Positions 54,747 through 64,000 of a DNA stretch of 64,000 nucleotides are shown piece by piece. Made by a program: the position numbers and the translations under genes. Source of the stretch: Castanea sativa (Eukaryota; Streptophyta; Magnoliopsida; Fagales; Fagaceae); NCBI RefSeq assembly GCF_040712315.1, contig NC_134018.1, positions 11,242,835 to 11,306,834 of the forward strand. The letters are read 5' to 3'. A model generated the notes under the pieces. That model was not told the origin of the DNA, made no database searches, and saw nothing but the letters and a program-made list of their open reading frames with translations. The stretch's first letter is position 1; every line of letters starts with the position of its first letter.

Positions 54747-55899
54747 AAATAAACATTCAGCCTATTGTACATGCTTGCTTGTTAAAATAAAAGTAAAGTT
54801 TTTTTTTTTTTTTTTTTCTTCAGTAAGAGCATTAGTATTGGTTGAAGCAAATTGCTAAAATGCTAAATTTATCAACCACATATAACAAAAGTGGGTTGCA
54901 TCAGTGGAGGAAAAGCCAAAACTTTTTGCTGTTGAGCTAAAATGCACAACCATATGCATCTTTGCGTGTGCACTGTAACTTAGATGTTAAACAAAAAAAA
55001 AAAAAAACAATATTTTTTAGGTTGTTTATATTATTTTATCTTGTTGAATGCTAAAATAAAACTACTGATGTTGGGTGTTTTATAAAATAAGATGGTAAAA
55101 TAGATAAAGTAGCTTTTTATAGTATCAAATTGTTAAATTTTTGCCACCACCGATGCTAATGCTCTTTGTAGCCAAAATTGTGTAGAGGGTGATATGAATG
55201 TTTTAATGCAACGTTTATTTAGCTAACATTGGCGATGGTAAATTGCTTTTTGTAATCCCTTAAAACATTAGGTTGGTCTGATATTTGTCCCCTAAATATT
55301 TTATCAATTTGATTTTAGTCCCTTAAATGTAGAGTCGATTCAATTTTGGTCCCTTAAACATGGGATGCGTCAACTTTTTTCATAAGTGAAATCATTTGGA
55401 AAAACAGACAAAATAACTAAATTTTGAGATAACAAAATAAAACTTAATTAAAATTAAAGGACCACAATTGAATTGACTTATTACTTAAGGGGAAAATAAT
55501 TAATTTACTCATGGAGCTTATTTTGATTTAGGATTTTTAAAGTGGTATATTTCCATTAACTTAACTAGTAAATTCTCTGTCATCGAATAAGATATTTCAG
55601 TTTAAATCTCGCCTACATCAAAAGGAAACCAATTGTTGCCTGGGTCTAATAGTCAAAAGCTATAATTATGGAACATATTTCACAAATTTCAGATTGGAAA
55701 GAATTTATTTCCAAACGAGTTTGGAAAAAGATAGGACTTGGTTGTATTTTTTATTTTGATAACTCAAAGTTACATGCAAAAATGAGGGATTTGAATCTTA
55801 GATGTCTTTAAAGGAAATACCAAGAGGTGCCAACCATAACATATGGGTTTTTTTTTTTTTTTTTGAGAAACAAACACACACAAGAGAGAGGAAAATGGT
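54747..55899. other. Intergenic DNA with decayed repeats
   Basis: At about 55255-55365 the phrase (TTTT/TTGG)TCCCTTAAA-like occurs three times, as in degraded MULE-type ends. The rest is AT-rich with poly-T tracts. No gene seen. Confidence 0.4.
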
Positions 55900-57290
55900 T
55901 AATTCTAAATTTCTAACATAAAGGCACACTAAAAGTCCTTGTTGCGATTAAAATAATGCAAACCCATGTGCAAATTTTTTACAAGTAATAATATCTCAGT
56001 GAGTCCGAGGTTGATCCATAGGGAATGATTGACAATAATGTAAAAACCTCTATTATTAAGTATTAAATAAAAATAGTTGTTTGTTTGTTTTTCCACCCAA
56101 AGATGGGGCAAGATAATATTAAAACTACAATTGGAAATAACAAAATAAATCTAAGAGAAATTAATGGAGAAAAAACACTAGGGATTCAAGGATCCACCTA
56201 ATATCTTATCACATGAACTTGGATTATTTTTAACTCAATTAGGGTAGAGAGCCAACTAGCCTAATTGGAAGATAAAACAATAAAGTATTCAAACAAAGTA
56301 TAAAGTAGATTATATATGTGTGATTGAGCAAATCATTCAATTGACATGTTACAGTGAAGATTAAGCATTCAATATATTCTCAAATCATAACGAATCAAGG
56401 AGTTCATGCATTCGATATAAATAAAATTCATATTAAATCTTAAAAACTTATCAACATGCAATTATTCCAAATAGTAAATCAATCTCAAAATTCAATCATC
56501 AATCCATAGAAAGCATGTAGATAATCCCAAGAACACATGATAAAAATATTAGGTTTCACCTCTAACCCTAGCTAGAGATTTAGCCACACATAGTTATGCA
56601 AAAGAAATCCATCAAAACAATGCTAAACGTCTATATAAAAAAAATAATAAAAAAACAAAAGATGAAAAAAATTATTAGGTCTTTCCTCTACTATAACCTT
56701 AGCCTCCTCTAAAATAAAAAAAGAAAATCCCTCAAATTTAGGATGGGAATTCCTTGATTTTCGGAATTTTATCCACTATCAGCTTTCAGGCCACTTTTGA
56801 CTTTCAAAATGATTTTTCTAGAATTTGTGGTAAACTGCAAAGTTGTAGACCTTCAAGTGTTCTTTCTATGGTTGTAATAATCAGGTCAATCGGATATTTG
56901 TACAAGAAGTTATGACAAAAATACTAAAACAAGATGTTCCCATATCAAGATTTTCCAATTTTGGCTTAAACGAATTTCTTTTTCCCTTTTTTATTCTCAC
57001 ACGTTTTTTACTTATTTAATGCTTTAAAAACCATGATCCAATTGATCTTGACTCTTGGATTCTCTTGACAGCCTGTATGATTAGCTTAATGGTTTTAATC
57101 TCCTACAAAAGAAAAATACACGTAATGAGTGTAATTTTTAGAAATCTTTCAAACTCACATATTTACGTGTAATTAAACATGAAATTGATGTGATATTGCC
57201 TACCAAGACTAAGATAATAGTGTAATTTTAAGCAATCAACACATCTCCCAACTAGGATTTTGTTTGTCCTCAAATTCAACAAAAGTATTG
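55900..57290 (-). mobile_element. Probable gypsy LTR-retrotransposon remnant (non-coding 3' part)
   Basis: On the minus strand the phrase TGAGGACAAACAAAATCC followed by AGTTGGGAGATGTGTTGAT (57278-57241) resembles the sequence found just after the pol stop in some plant gypsy elements. Farther along, TATCTCAGTGAGTCCGAGGTTGATCC (plus strand near 55993) is another common repeat phrase. No coding region or paired LTR is visible, so the class is tentative. Confidence 0.35.
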
Positions 57291-57942
57291 CAACACATCC
57301 AAGTCCCCCCATTTTCTTTTTCTTTTACTTTTCGAGGGGAATTATTCAACCATTAAAATCATAAGAAATAGCAACAAGAGTTTTGGAGAAACATTGGAAA
57401 TACTCAAATCTAGAATTTTAAAGCACAAAAGATTGAGAGTAATTCTAACCTCATTATAATTTCCAAGAAAACAATTCAAGATCAATGTATTAAGCCTCAT
57501 TATAATTTCCAAGACAATAATTCCAGTCTTTAGAATTTGTCTTTTTCCTGTTGTTCCCTGCTGGACCGTTTGTTGTCTGTTGGCAGGTTGTCTCTCCCCA
57601 GCTCTTCGGGTTTTTTTTTTTTTTTTTTTTTGGTATACGGGTTTCTGTTTTAGTTTCTTTATTTATAAAATTTCTATCTTTTCCATAATAAAAAAATATT
57701 AAAAAAAAAAAAACAAAGACAAAACAAAGTCGGCTAGGCAATAATTATTGTGGTGCGCGCCCACTGTCACGGCAAGATCGGGTTAACGAAAAGCAAGCCA
57801 CCTACCCAAGATATGTGCCACTGTCACGTAAGCCACTAAAGAACTTTCATTACGCCACGCATCCAATCAATCCACCACATTATAATTCCTCTCCCTCTCT
57901 TCAGTCTTCTCCACAGAACCACTAGCCCGTTCCACAGCAACA
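57291..57942. other. Spacer and upstream region of FAD4-like gene 2
   Basis: No gene up to 57740. From about 57825 to 57940 it is homologous to 52600-52705, the region upstream of gene 1. The homology runs up to the new start codon at 57943. Confidence 0.6.
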
Positions 57943-58671
57943 ATGATCACTTCACCTCCTAACCGTCACATTCTCAATGACCCAAGTTTGAGATCAACGT
58001 GGGCACATCGTGCATGGTTAGCATGTGGGTGCACCACGGTGCTAATCTCTCTAGCAAAGGCAATAATGGGTGCAGCCAAATCATACATATGGCTTGGCCC
58101 CATTTTAGCAGGTTTGGTTGGTTACATATTAGCTGACCTTATGTCCGGAGTGTACCATTGGGTTATTGACAATTATGGTAGTGCCTCAACTCCAATCTTT
58201 GGAGACCAAATAGATGCATTTCAAGGTCACCATGAGCAGCCATGGGCAATCACTCGGAGAGAATTTGCAAGCAACTTACACGCCCTTGCTCGTGCCGTGA
58301 CATTCACAGTGCTACCAATGGATCTTGTTGTCAATGATCCAATATTTCATGCCTTTGTTGCTGTGTGGTCGGGTTGCCTTTTGTTTAGCCAGCAATTTCA
58401 TGCTTGGGCTCACACAACTAAGAGCCGGCTTCCACCATTGGTAATTGCATTGCAAGATATGGGATTGCTTGTGTCACGTTCACAACATGCTGGCCATCAT
58501 ATACCACCTTATAACAATAATTATTGCATAGTGAGTGGGGTTTGGAATGAATTTTTGGATAAGCGGCAGATTTTTAAGGCATTGGAGATGATATTGTTCT
58601 ATAAGTTAGGGGTGAGACCTAGGTCTTGGAGTGAGCCTAGTTCTAGCTGGACTGAAGCGAGTGAGACTTAG
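57943..58671 (+). CDS. FAD4-like lipid desaturase without transit peptide (gene 2)
   Basis: Tandem paralog of the gene at 52800, same strand, intronless, 242 residues and about 85% identical by eye over the shared part. The ATG at 57943 (MITSPPNRHILNDPSL) corresponds to residue 64-65 of gene 1, so the whole transit peptide and linker are missing, while upstream DNA is still homologous to gene 1's leader. The desaturase domain is otherwise complete and all motif histidines remain (HWVIDNYG, QGHH, QQFHAWAH, SQHAGHH). Two normally conserved spots are altered: HHKWPWTITRRQF reads HHEQPWAITRREF, and QHADHHRSPY reads QHAGHHIPPY. The frame is open. It may encode an enzyme in another compartment, or be a decaying duplicate. 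Confidence 0.82.
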   Translation: MITSPPNRHILNDPSLRSTWAHRAWLACGCTTVLISLAKAIMGAAKSYIWLGPILAGLVGYILADLMSGVYHWVIDNYGSASTPIFGDQIDAFQGHHEQPWAITRREFASNLHALARAVTFTVLPMDLVVNDPIFHAFVAVWSGCLLFSQQFHAWAHTTKSRLPPLVIALQDMGLLVSRSQHAGHHIPPYNNNYCIVSGVWNEFLDKRQIFKALEMILFYKLGVRPRSWSEPSSSWTEASET

Positions 58672-58916
58672 GGGCGGCTGTTGTGGCTCAAGCCCTTATG
58701 TCATTTAGATAACTACCTTAGGCCCCTAAATAAAAGAGGCCCTATACAATAGTATACTATATTTATTTGTCTTATAGTACAACCAAAAAATAATTTAAAA
58801 AATTAAGATCTTAACTATTGGCCAATAACATGTATTTTTTTATTTTATTATGTAGAAATTTTAATGAATAAAAGTTATTTTTTTTTTTAAAAAAAATTCT
58901 CCTATTTTATAAATAC
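58672..58916. other. 3' flank of FAD4-like gene 2
   Basis: AT-rich, no feature; the left flank of the E4 insertion. Confidence 0.5.
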
Positions 58917-59444
58917 TGAAGATGATGAAAAACATGAGACGGATCTTTCCTCCGTCCTAGGAGGACGGAGTGGAAGTAGACGGATTAATACCGTGGGAAT
59001 GCATATAGGACGGTGCCGATCATTGAGTACCTGTCCGATAATTGATTGATTATAAATCCTTAGTTGTTTGTCACACGATGTGTTTGACTTGGCTTTGCTT
59101 TATCTCCACGCAAGCATGTACACTTGGAGTTCTTGCGTTATACGTTTGACCATAATAAGAAGACTCCTATATGGAAAAGAGCTCAAGAAGGAAGTAGAAT
59201 CCTAAAAGGAAAGGAAATTCTACTCCAATATAAATACCCTAGAAACTCTAGCATCAAGGTACGCATAATTATCTCGACTCTGGCACTCTAGAGTTGTAAA
59301 AAAAAAAAACTAACTTGACCTTCGGAGGGTTTTTGGCCGGCACCACACCGGTACTCTCTTTTAGGTCCTCTATTTTCTTCTTGCAGGCGTTGCTTTGGTT
59401 TGAGGAGTGCTTGCAGCTTACTGGTGATTTATTCGGCATCATCA
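58917..59444 (+). repeat. E4 5' LTR (528 bp)
   Basis: Starts TGAAGATG and ends CATCATCA. Compared with E2 it has a shorter U3, with a TATA box TATAAATA near 59229-59236 and the GGCCGGCACCACACCGGT motif. An intron-like segment lies at 59259-59386. The U3 contains an inverted repeat CTCCGTCCTAGGAGGACGGAG (58951-58971). Confidence 0.9.
59259..59386 (+). other. Intron-like GT-AG segment in E4 LTR
   Basis: CAAG|GTACGC to TTCTTGCAG, 128 nt, as in E2. E1 has a 126-nt counterpart. Confidence 0.45.
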
Positions 59445-59446
59445 GT

Positions 59447-59464
59447 TGGTGCCGTCTGTGGGAA
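59447..59464 (+). promoter_or_regulatory. E4 primer-binding site
   Basis: TGGTGCCGTCTGTGGGAA, two bases after the LTR end; the tRNA was not identified. Confidence 0.82.
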
Positions 59465-59510
59465 ATTTTGATTATTTCAGCCTTGCTCTATTCCTAAGAC
59501 AAAAAGTTGC

Positions 59511-61757
59511 ATGGTACTCACTCGATCGATGGCAACAAACAAAAATCAAGACGACGAACCGCACGCCACAACTCTAGAGAGGCAGGTCCAGACGCTTACA
59601 ATGGCGGTTGAGCGCCTCACTAAGCAGAATCATGATTTGGAAGAACAGTTGTGACAAAGGACTGCACACCCAAGTGCACCAGAGGAAGACCAAGAGGGTG
59701 CTAGTCCGGAAGGAAGGAACGCGGAAGGACCTGAGGGCAGCAACGCTCCAACTAGACCGGAGCGGCAAGAGACCAACCGACCATCCGTCTCGGACACCTT
59801 GCCGACTCACATCGCTGCTGAGATGCAAGAGATGAGGGAACGTATGGATGTGATGATGAACGCCCTTAGAGGACGAGTATCCAGCGACCTGGACGACCTA
59901 GTCCATAGGACAGATTCGCCTTTCACAGCGCTCGTGAATTCATGCCCTCTTCCTCCAAAGTTTCGCATGCCTCACGTGGAAAATTATGACGGATCTAAGG
60001 ACCCATTGGATCACTTAGAATCCTTCAGAACCTTAATGCATCTTCAGGGCGTACCGGATGAAATCATGTGCAGGGCTTTTCTCACCACTTTGAAAAGGCC
60101 TACGAGGGATTGGTACAATAGACTGACGCCTAATTCCATCGGCACTTTTAAGGAATTAGGCGCACAGTTCGTATCACACTTTATCGGAAGTCACCGGCAT
60201 AAGAGGTCAACTGCGTGTATATTGAGTATTAAGTAGCGAGAAGACGAGATATTAAGATCATACATAGCCCGCTTTAACAAGGAAGCCCTCTCGATAGACG
60301 AGGCGGATGACAAGATACTTGTGGCAGCATTCACAAACGGGCTACGAAAGAGTAAGTTCTTGTTCTCTCTATGCAAGAATGACCCAAAGACTATGTCCGA
60401 CGTGTTTTACAAGGCGACGAAGTATATGAACGCAGAGGATGCCTTGCTAGCCCAAGAGGACAATAAGCCCAGAAAAAGGGAAAGACAGGAAGATGCGCAA
60501 CCAGACAAAGGACGAAAAATGGCAAGAACCAGAGAGCGACGAGAAGACTGGCGACCCAAACCGCCTTCGAGAAGATTTACGAGCTTCACCCCCCTCACAG
60601 CCCCAATTGACCAAGTGTTAATGCAGATCAAAGATGAAGGAACCTTGACATTCCCGGGCAAGTTGAAGGGAGATCCAAACAAGAGGCCAAGAGATAGATA
60701 CTACCATTTTCATCGCGATCATGGCCACGATACGACGGACTGTTATGACTTGAAGCAACAGATTGAGGCCCTCATCAGGCAAGGAAGATTGCAGAGGTTC
60801 GTGAGGAAGGAGAGAATGGATCAACCCCAAGAACAGAATCCCAGACGGGAAAATGAGTGTCCCAGGCCACCCGTAGGAGATATACAGATGATTGTAGGGG
60901 ACAATACTTCTGCAGGGTCATCCAAAAAGGCCCGAAAAACATACTTGTGGACGGTTCAAAGCGTCCAGTCGACAGGTGCCTCACCAAAAGTGATACGACA
61001 AGATAACCCCAGCATCGAGTTCTCGGAAGAAGATGCACGACGCCTTCACCACCCACATGACGACGCGCTCGTGGTCAGCATACGGGCAGGGGACTACAAC
61101 ATGCATCGAATTTTGGTGGACAACGGAAGCTCAGCAGATATCCTCTATTACCCCGCATTCCAGCAGATGGGGATTGCTAAAGAACGGCTGGTCCCAACGA
61201 ATGCACCCCTTGTTGGCTTTGGAGGAACAAGGGTCTATCCTTTAGGAGTCGTTCCGTTGTCTGTGACGGTTGGAGATTACCCACAGCAGATAACCAGGGA
61301 TGTTTCTTTTCTCATGGTTGATTGCTCTTCAGCGTATAACGCCATCCTCGGATGGCCCACTCTCAATGCATGGAAGGCTGTAACCTCTACCTACCATCTA
61401 ATGATCAAATTTCCTACCGAATATGGAGTTGGAGAACTGCGGGGAAATCAGGTGGCTGCACGGGAATGTTACGTCACCATGATGGAAATAGATGATCACC
61501 TACAAGCAATGAACATCGAGGAACAGAGAACAACGGCGGAACCGATGGAAGAGTTGGAAGAAGTTCAACTGGATGATTCTAGGCCTGACCGAACAACTAG
61601 AATCGGCACCCTCGCCGACCAAACAATCCGACAAGCGCTCGTATTATTCCTCCAAAAAAATCGAGATGTTTTTGCATGGAGTCACGAGGACATGCCAGGA
61701 ATAGATCCAACAGTCATAGTTCACAGGTTGAACGTATCACCCTCTTTCTCTCCAGTC
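59511..61757 (+). pseudogene. gag: E4 gag-protease with premature stops
   Basis: ATG at 59511 (MVLTRSMATN). A TGA at 59652 ends the frame after 47 codons, the same codon as in E2 (20602). After further coding sequence a TAG at 60234 interrupts the gag core (LQGVPDEIMCRAFLTTLK, SIDEADDKIL). The frame then runs through the knuckle region, where the first Cys of E2's YCRFHGDHGHNTTDC is Tyr (YYHFHRDHGHDTTDC, near 60700), and through the protease with VDNGSSADILYY (near 61117-61150), up to a TGA at 61758 at the start of RT. Confidence 0.92.
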
Positions 61758-64000
61758 TGACAGAAAAAGCGAGTGTTTGCCCCAGAACGAGATCGAGCCA
61801 TAGCGGAAGAGGTGCAGAAGCTACAAGAAGCGGACTTCATACGCGAGGTGTACTACCCTGATTGATTGGCGAATGTAGTAATGGTCAAAAAGTCCAACGG
61901 GAAGTGGAGGATGTGTGTCGACTTCACGGATCTGAATAGAGCCTGCCCCAAGGACAATTACCCACTCCCACGCATTGACACCCTTGTAAACTCCACCGCA
62001 AGACATGAACTTTTGAGCTTTATGGATGCTTTCTCCGGTTACAATCAAATCAAATTGGATAAGACTGATCAGGAAAAAACTTCGTTTGTAACAAGCCAGG
62101 GACTTTTTTGCTACAAAGTAATGCCTTTTGAGCTTAAGAACGCGGAAGCCACGTATCAGAGATTGATGAACAAAATGTTCGCGCACCAAATTGGTAGAAA
62201 CGTGCAGGTTTACGTGGACGATATGCTGGTAAAGAGCGCAAAGGTGTCTGATCATCTGAGGGACCTCCAGGAGACTTTTAATACTCTTCGAACGTACAAA
62301 ATGAAGCTGAATCCAAACAAATGCGCGTTCGGAGTCATCGCCGGGAAATTCTTGGGATTCATGGTGTCCTAGAGGAGCATTGAAGTCAACCCGGAGAAAG
62401 TAAAGGTGATTATGGAACTATCTCCTCCAAGAACGGTAAAGGAAGTGCAAAGCTTGATCGGGAAGATAGCAGCCTTAAACAGGTTCGTATCTAGAGTGAC
62501 GGACAGATGTCTCCCCTTCTTCCGAACACTAAGGAGATCTTTCGAATGGATGGACGAATGCCAAAGGGCATTTGAAGAGTTGAAGGCATATCTCTCCGCT
62601 CTGCCATTGCTTAGCCCATCTACGCCGGGGGAGGAATTGTTCCTGTACCTTGTCGTCTCATCAACAGCGATCAATGCAGCTCTCATCAGAGAAGAAGAAA
62701 AGATACAAAAGCCCGTGTACTTTATAAGCTGGGCACTAAGAGGAGCAGAAGATAGATACCCGCGGATGGAAAAACTTTCATTCGCACTTGTGACTGCAGC
62801 TCGAAAGCTCAAGCCCTATTTTCAAGCACATACCATAAATGTCCTGACGGATCAGCCCTTACGGAAGGCAATGAGGAATCCCAAAACTGCTGGACAGATG
62901 GCTCTATGGGCAATCGAGCTAAGTGAGTACGATATCCAATACCAACCACGAACGGCTGTGAAAGGACAGATACTAGCAGACTTCATTGCGGAATTCACTA
63001 CCGCTGAGGAGCAGGGGGCAGAAGAAACGCCCACATGGATAATTCACACAGACGGATCTTCCAATAAGCACGCTGGGGTGTCGGGGTCGTACTCCACACC
63101 CCGGAAGGAGACAAGATTGAATGCATGATCCATCTGGACTTCACCACTACTAACAACGAAGTGGAGTACGAGGCCCTGGTTGCGGGACTGGAGCTTGCGA
63201 TAGCAGCAGGGGCTAGGAAGGCGGTTGTCTACTCCGATTCTCAAATCGTAGCCAGACAAGTTAATGGGAGCTATGATTGTAAGAATGAGAAGGTACCTCG
63301 GGGAAGTGAAGAGTCAAACGAATGACCTCCAATTTACTATAGTTCAAATCCTAAGAGAGGAGAACCAAGAAGCGGATCGACTCGCAAAGGCTACTTCGGC
63401 CGAACCTATGATCACCCCAAAACAGGTATTGTCCTTCGTCCAACTTTCATCACTATTAGATGACATTAGAATGCAGGAGGTAAGCACTGAGAACGGTTGG
63501 ACGGTTCCAATTATGGCGTACCTCAAAGACGGCAAGCTGCCAGATAACAAAGAAGACGCAAGGAAGTTGAAGGTTAAAGCTGCCCGATTTTTCCTGATTA
63601 AAAACGTCCTGTACAAAAGAGGATTCTCCCGACCATATCTAAGATGCCTCGGCCGTGAAGAAGCAGACTACGTGATGAGGGAGATCCATGAAGGAATTTG
63701 TGGGAACCATTCAGGATCAAGGTCTCTAGTGCATAAGCTACTCCGAACAGGATACAACTGGCCAACAATGCAAAGGGATGCTTATACGTACATTAGAGCT
63801 TGCGACAAGTGTCAATGATTTGGCAATCTCATTAGGCAGCCAACGGAAGAACTCACCCCTATGACGGCTCCATGGCCGTTCGCACAATGGGGGTTGGACA
63901 TCAAAGGTCCATTCCCTACAACGGTAAGGCAGCTGAAATTCTTGGTGGTTGGTATTGACTACTTCACCAAATGGGTGGAAGCAGAAGCTCTGGCTACTAT
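61758..64000 (+). pseudogene. pol: E4 pol: RT, RNase H, integrase (partial, broken)
   Basis: RT from about 61758 with a TGA at 61864, catalytic YVDD at 62211-62222, and a TAG at 62370 shared with E2 (23270). RNase H (TAARKLKPYFQAH near 62797-62830), a second RNase H block (IIHTDGSSNKHAG near 63040, then a frameshift near 63080), another frameshift near 63290, the integrase zinc region (HEGICGNHSGS near 63688, CDKCQ near 63800), a TGA at 63816, and the start of the integrase core (WGLDIKGPFP near 63889). It continues past the window edge. Confidence 0.92.

Larger units (their letters stand above)
58917..64000 (+). mobile_element. E4: Tat-like Ty3/gypsy retrotransposon, 5' part (cut by window edge)
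   Basis: 5' LTR (58917-59444), primer-binding site, gag, protease, RT, RNase H and the first half of integrase. It is the same family as E2: long stretches are near identical, and it has two premature stops at the same codons. The right end and the antisense gene lie outside the window. Confidence 0.94.

Noticed and set aside
1..64000. tRNA or rRNA genes
   Set aside because: No cloverleaf-type sequence with A and B boxes, and no rRNA segment, was recognised by eye; a tRNA scan would be needed to exclude small ones.

Overview
The window is plant nuclear DNA. Supporting signs are two FAD4-type plastid lipid desaturase genes, F-box/LRR/FBD genes with plant GT-AG introns, Ty3/gypsy elements of the Tat-like type (gag-pol on one strand, an extra spliced gene on the other), Copia and gypsy solo LTRs, PIF/Harbinger-like MITEs and many AT-rich microsatellites. 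It looks like a eudicot, probably a tree. A Fagaceae source such as oak or chestnut is a guess from the look of one MITE family and is not proven. There are no bacterial features, no rRNA, and no tRNA gene that I could recognise.

Layout. (1) 1-7912: the 3' part of a Tat-like retrotransposon (E1), with broken RT-RNase H-integrase, a dyad-symmetric tandem array, an antisense gene and the 3' LTR. (2) 7913-16026: intergenic DNA with MITEs, a dispersed repeat, a perfect 62-bp palindrome, F-box gene A (minus strand, 12217-13819) and a LINE endonuclease scrap. (3) 16027-19340: an old Tat-like remnant (E5). (4) 19836-29842: a complete but decayed Tat-like element (E2) with 5-bp target duplications and LTRs differing by about 4-5% by eye. 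(5) 29848-33516: F-box gene B (minus strand, 31194-32880). (6) 33522-44741: a very young complete Tat-like element (E3) whose two 751-bp LTRs differ at one base. (7) 44747-52799: MITEs, a Helitron-like 3' end, a Copia solo LTR, and F-box pseudogene C split by a second solo LTR. (8) 52800-58671: a tandem pair of FAD4-like genes, the second lacking the plastid transit peptide. (9) 58917-64000: the 5' part of a fourth Tat-like element (E4), close kin of E2.

Two histories overlap. An F-box/FBD locus was triplicated (A, B, C, all on the minus strand, with homologous downstream DNA) and then spread apart by retrotransposon insertions. The desaturase gene was duplicated once. All the Tat-like copies share one plan: sense gag-pol, then a tandem repeat block, then a converging antisense gene, then the 3' LTR. 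The repeat block differs between families, but in E1, E2 and E3 it is built from short dyads. E1, E2 and E4 also carry a conserved intron-like segment inside the LTR. No gag-pol copy here is intact. Shared stop codons in E2 and E4, and the broken frames of the very young E3, suggest that defective copies were mobilised in trans.
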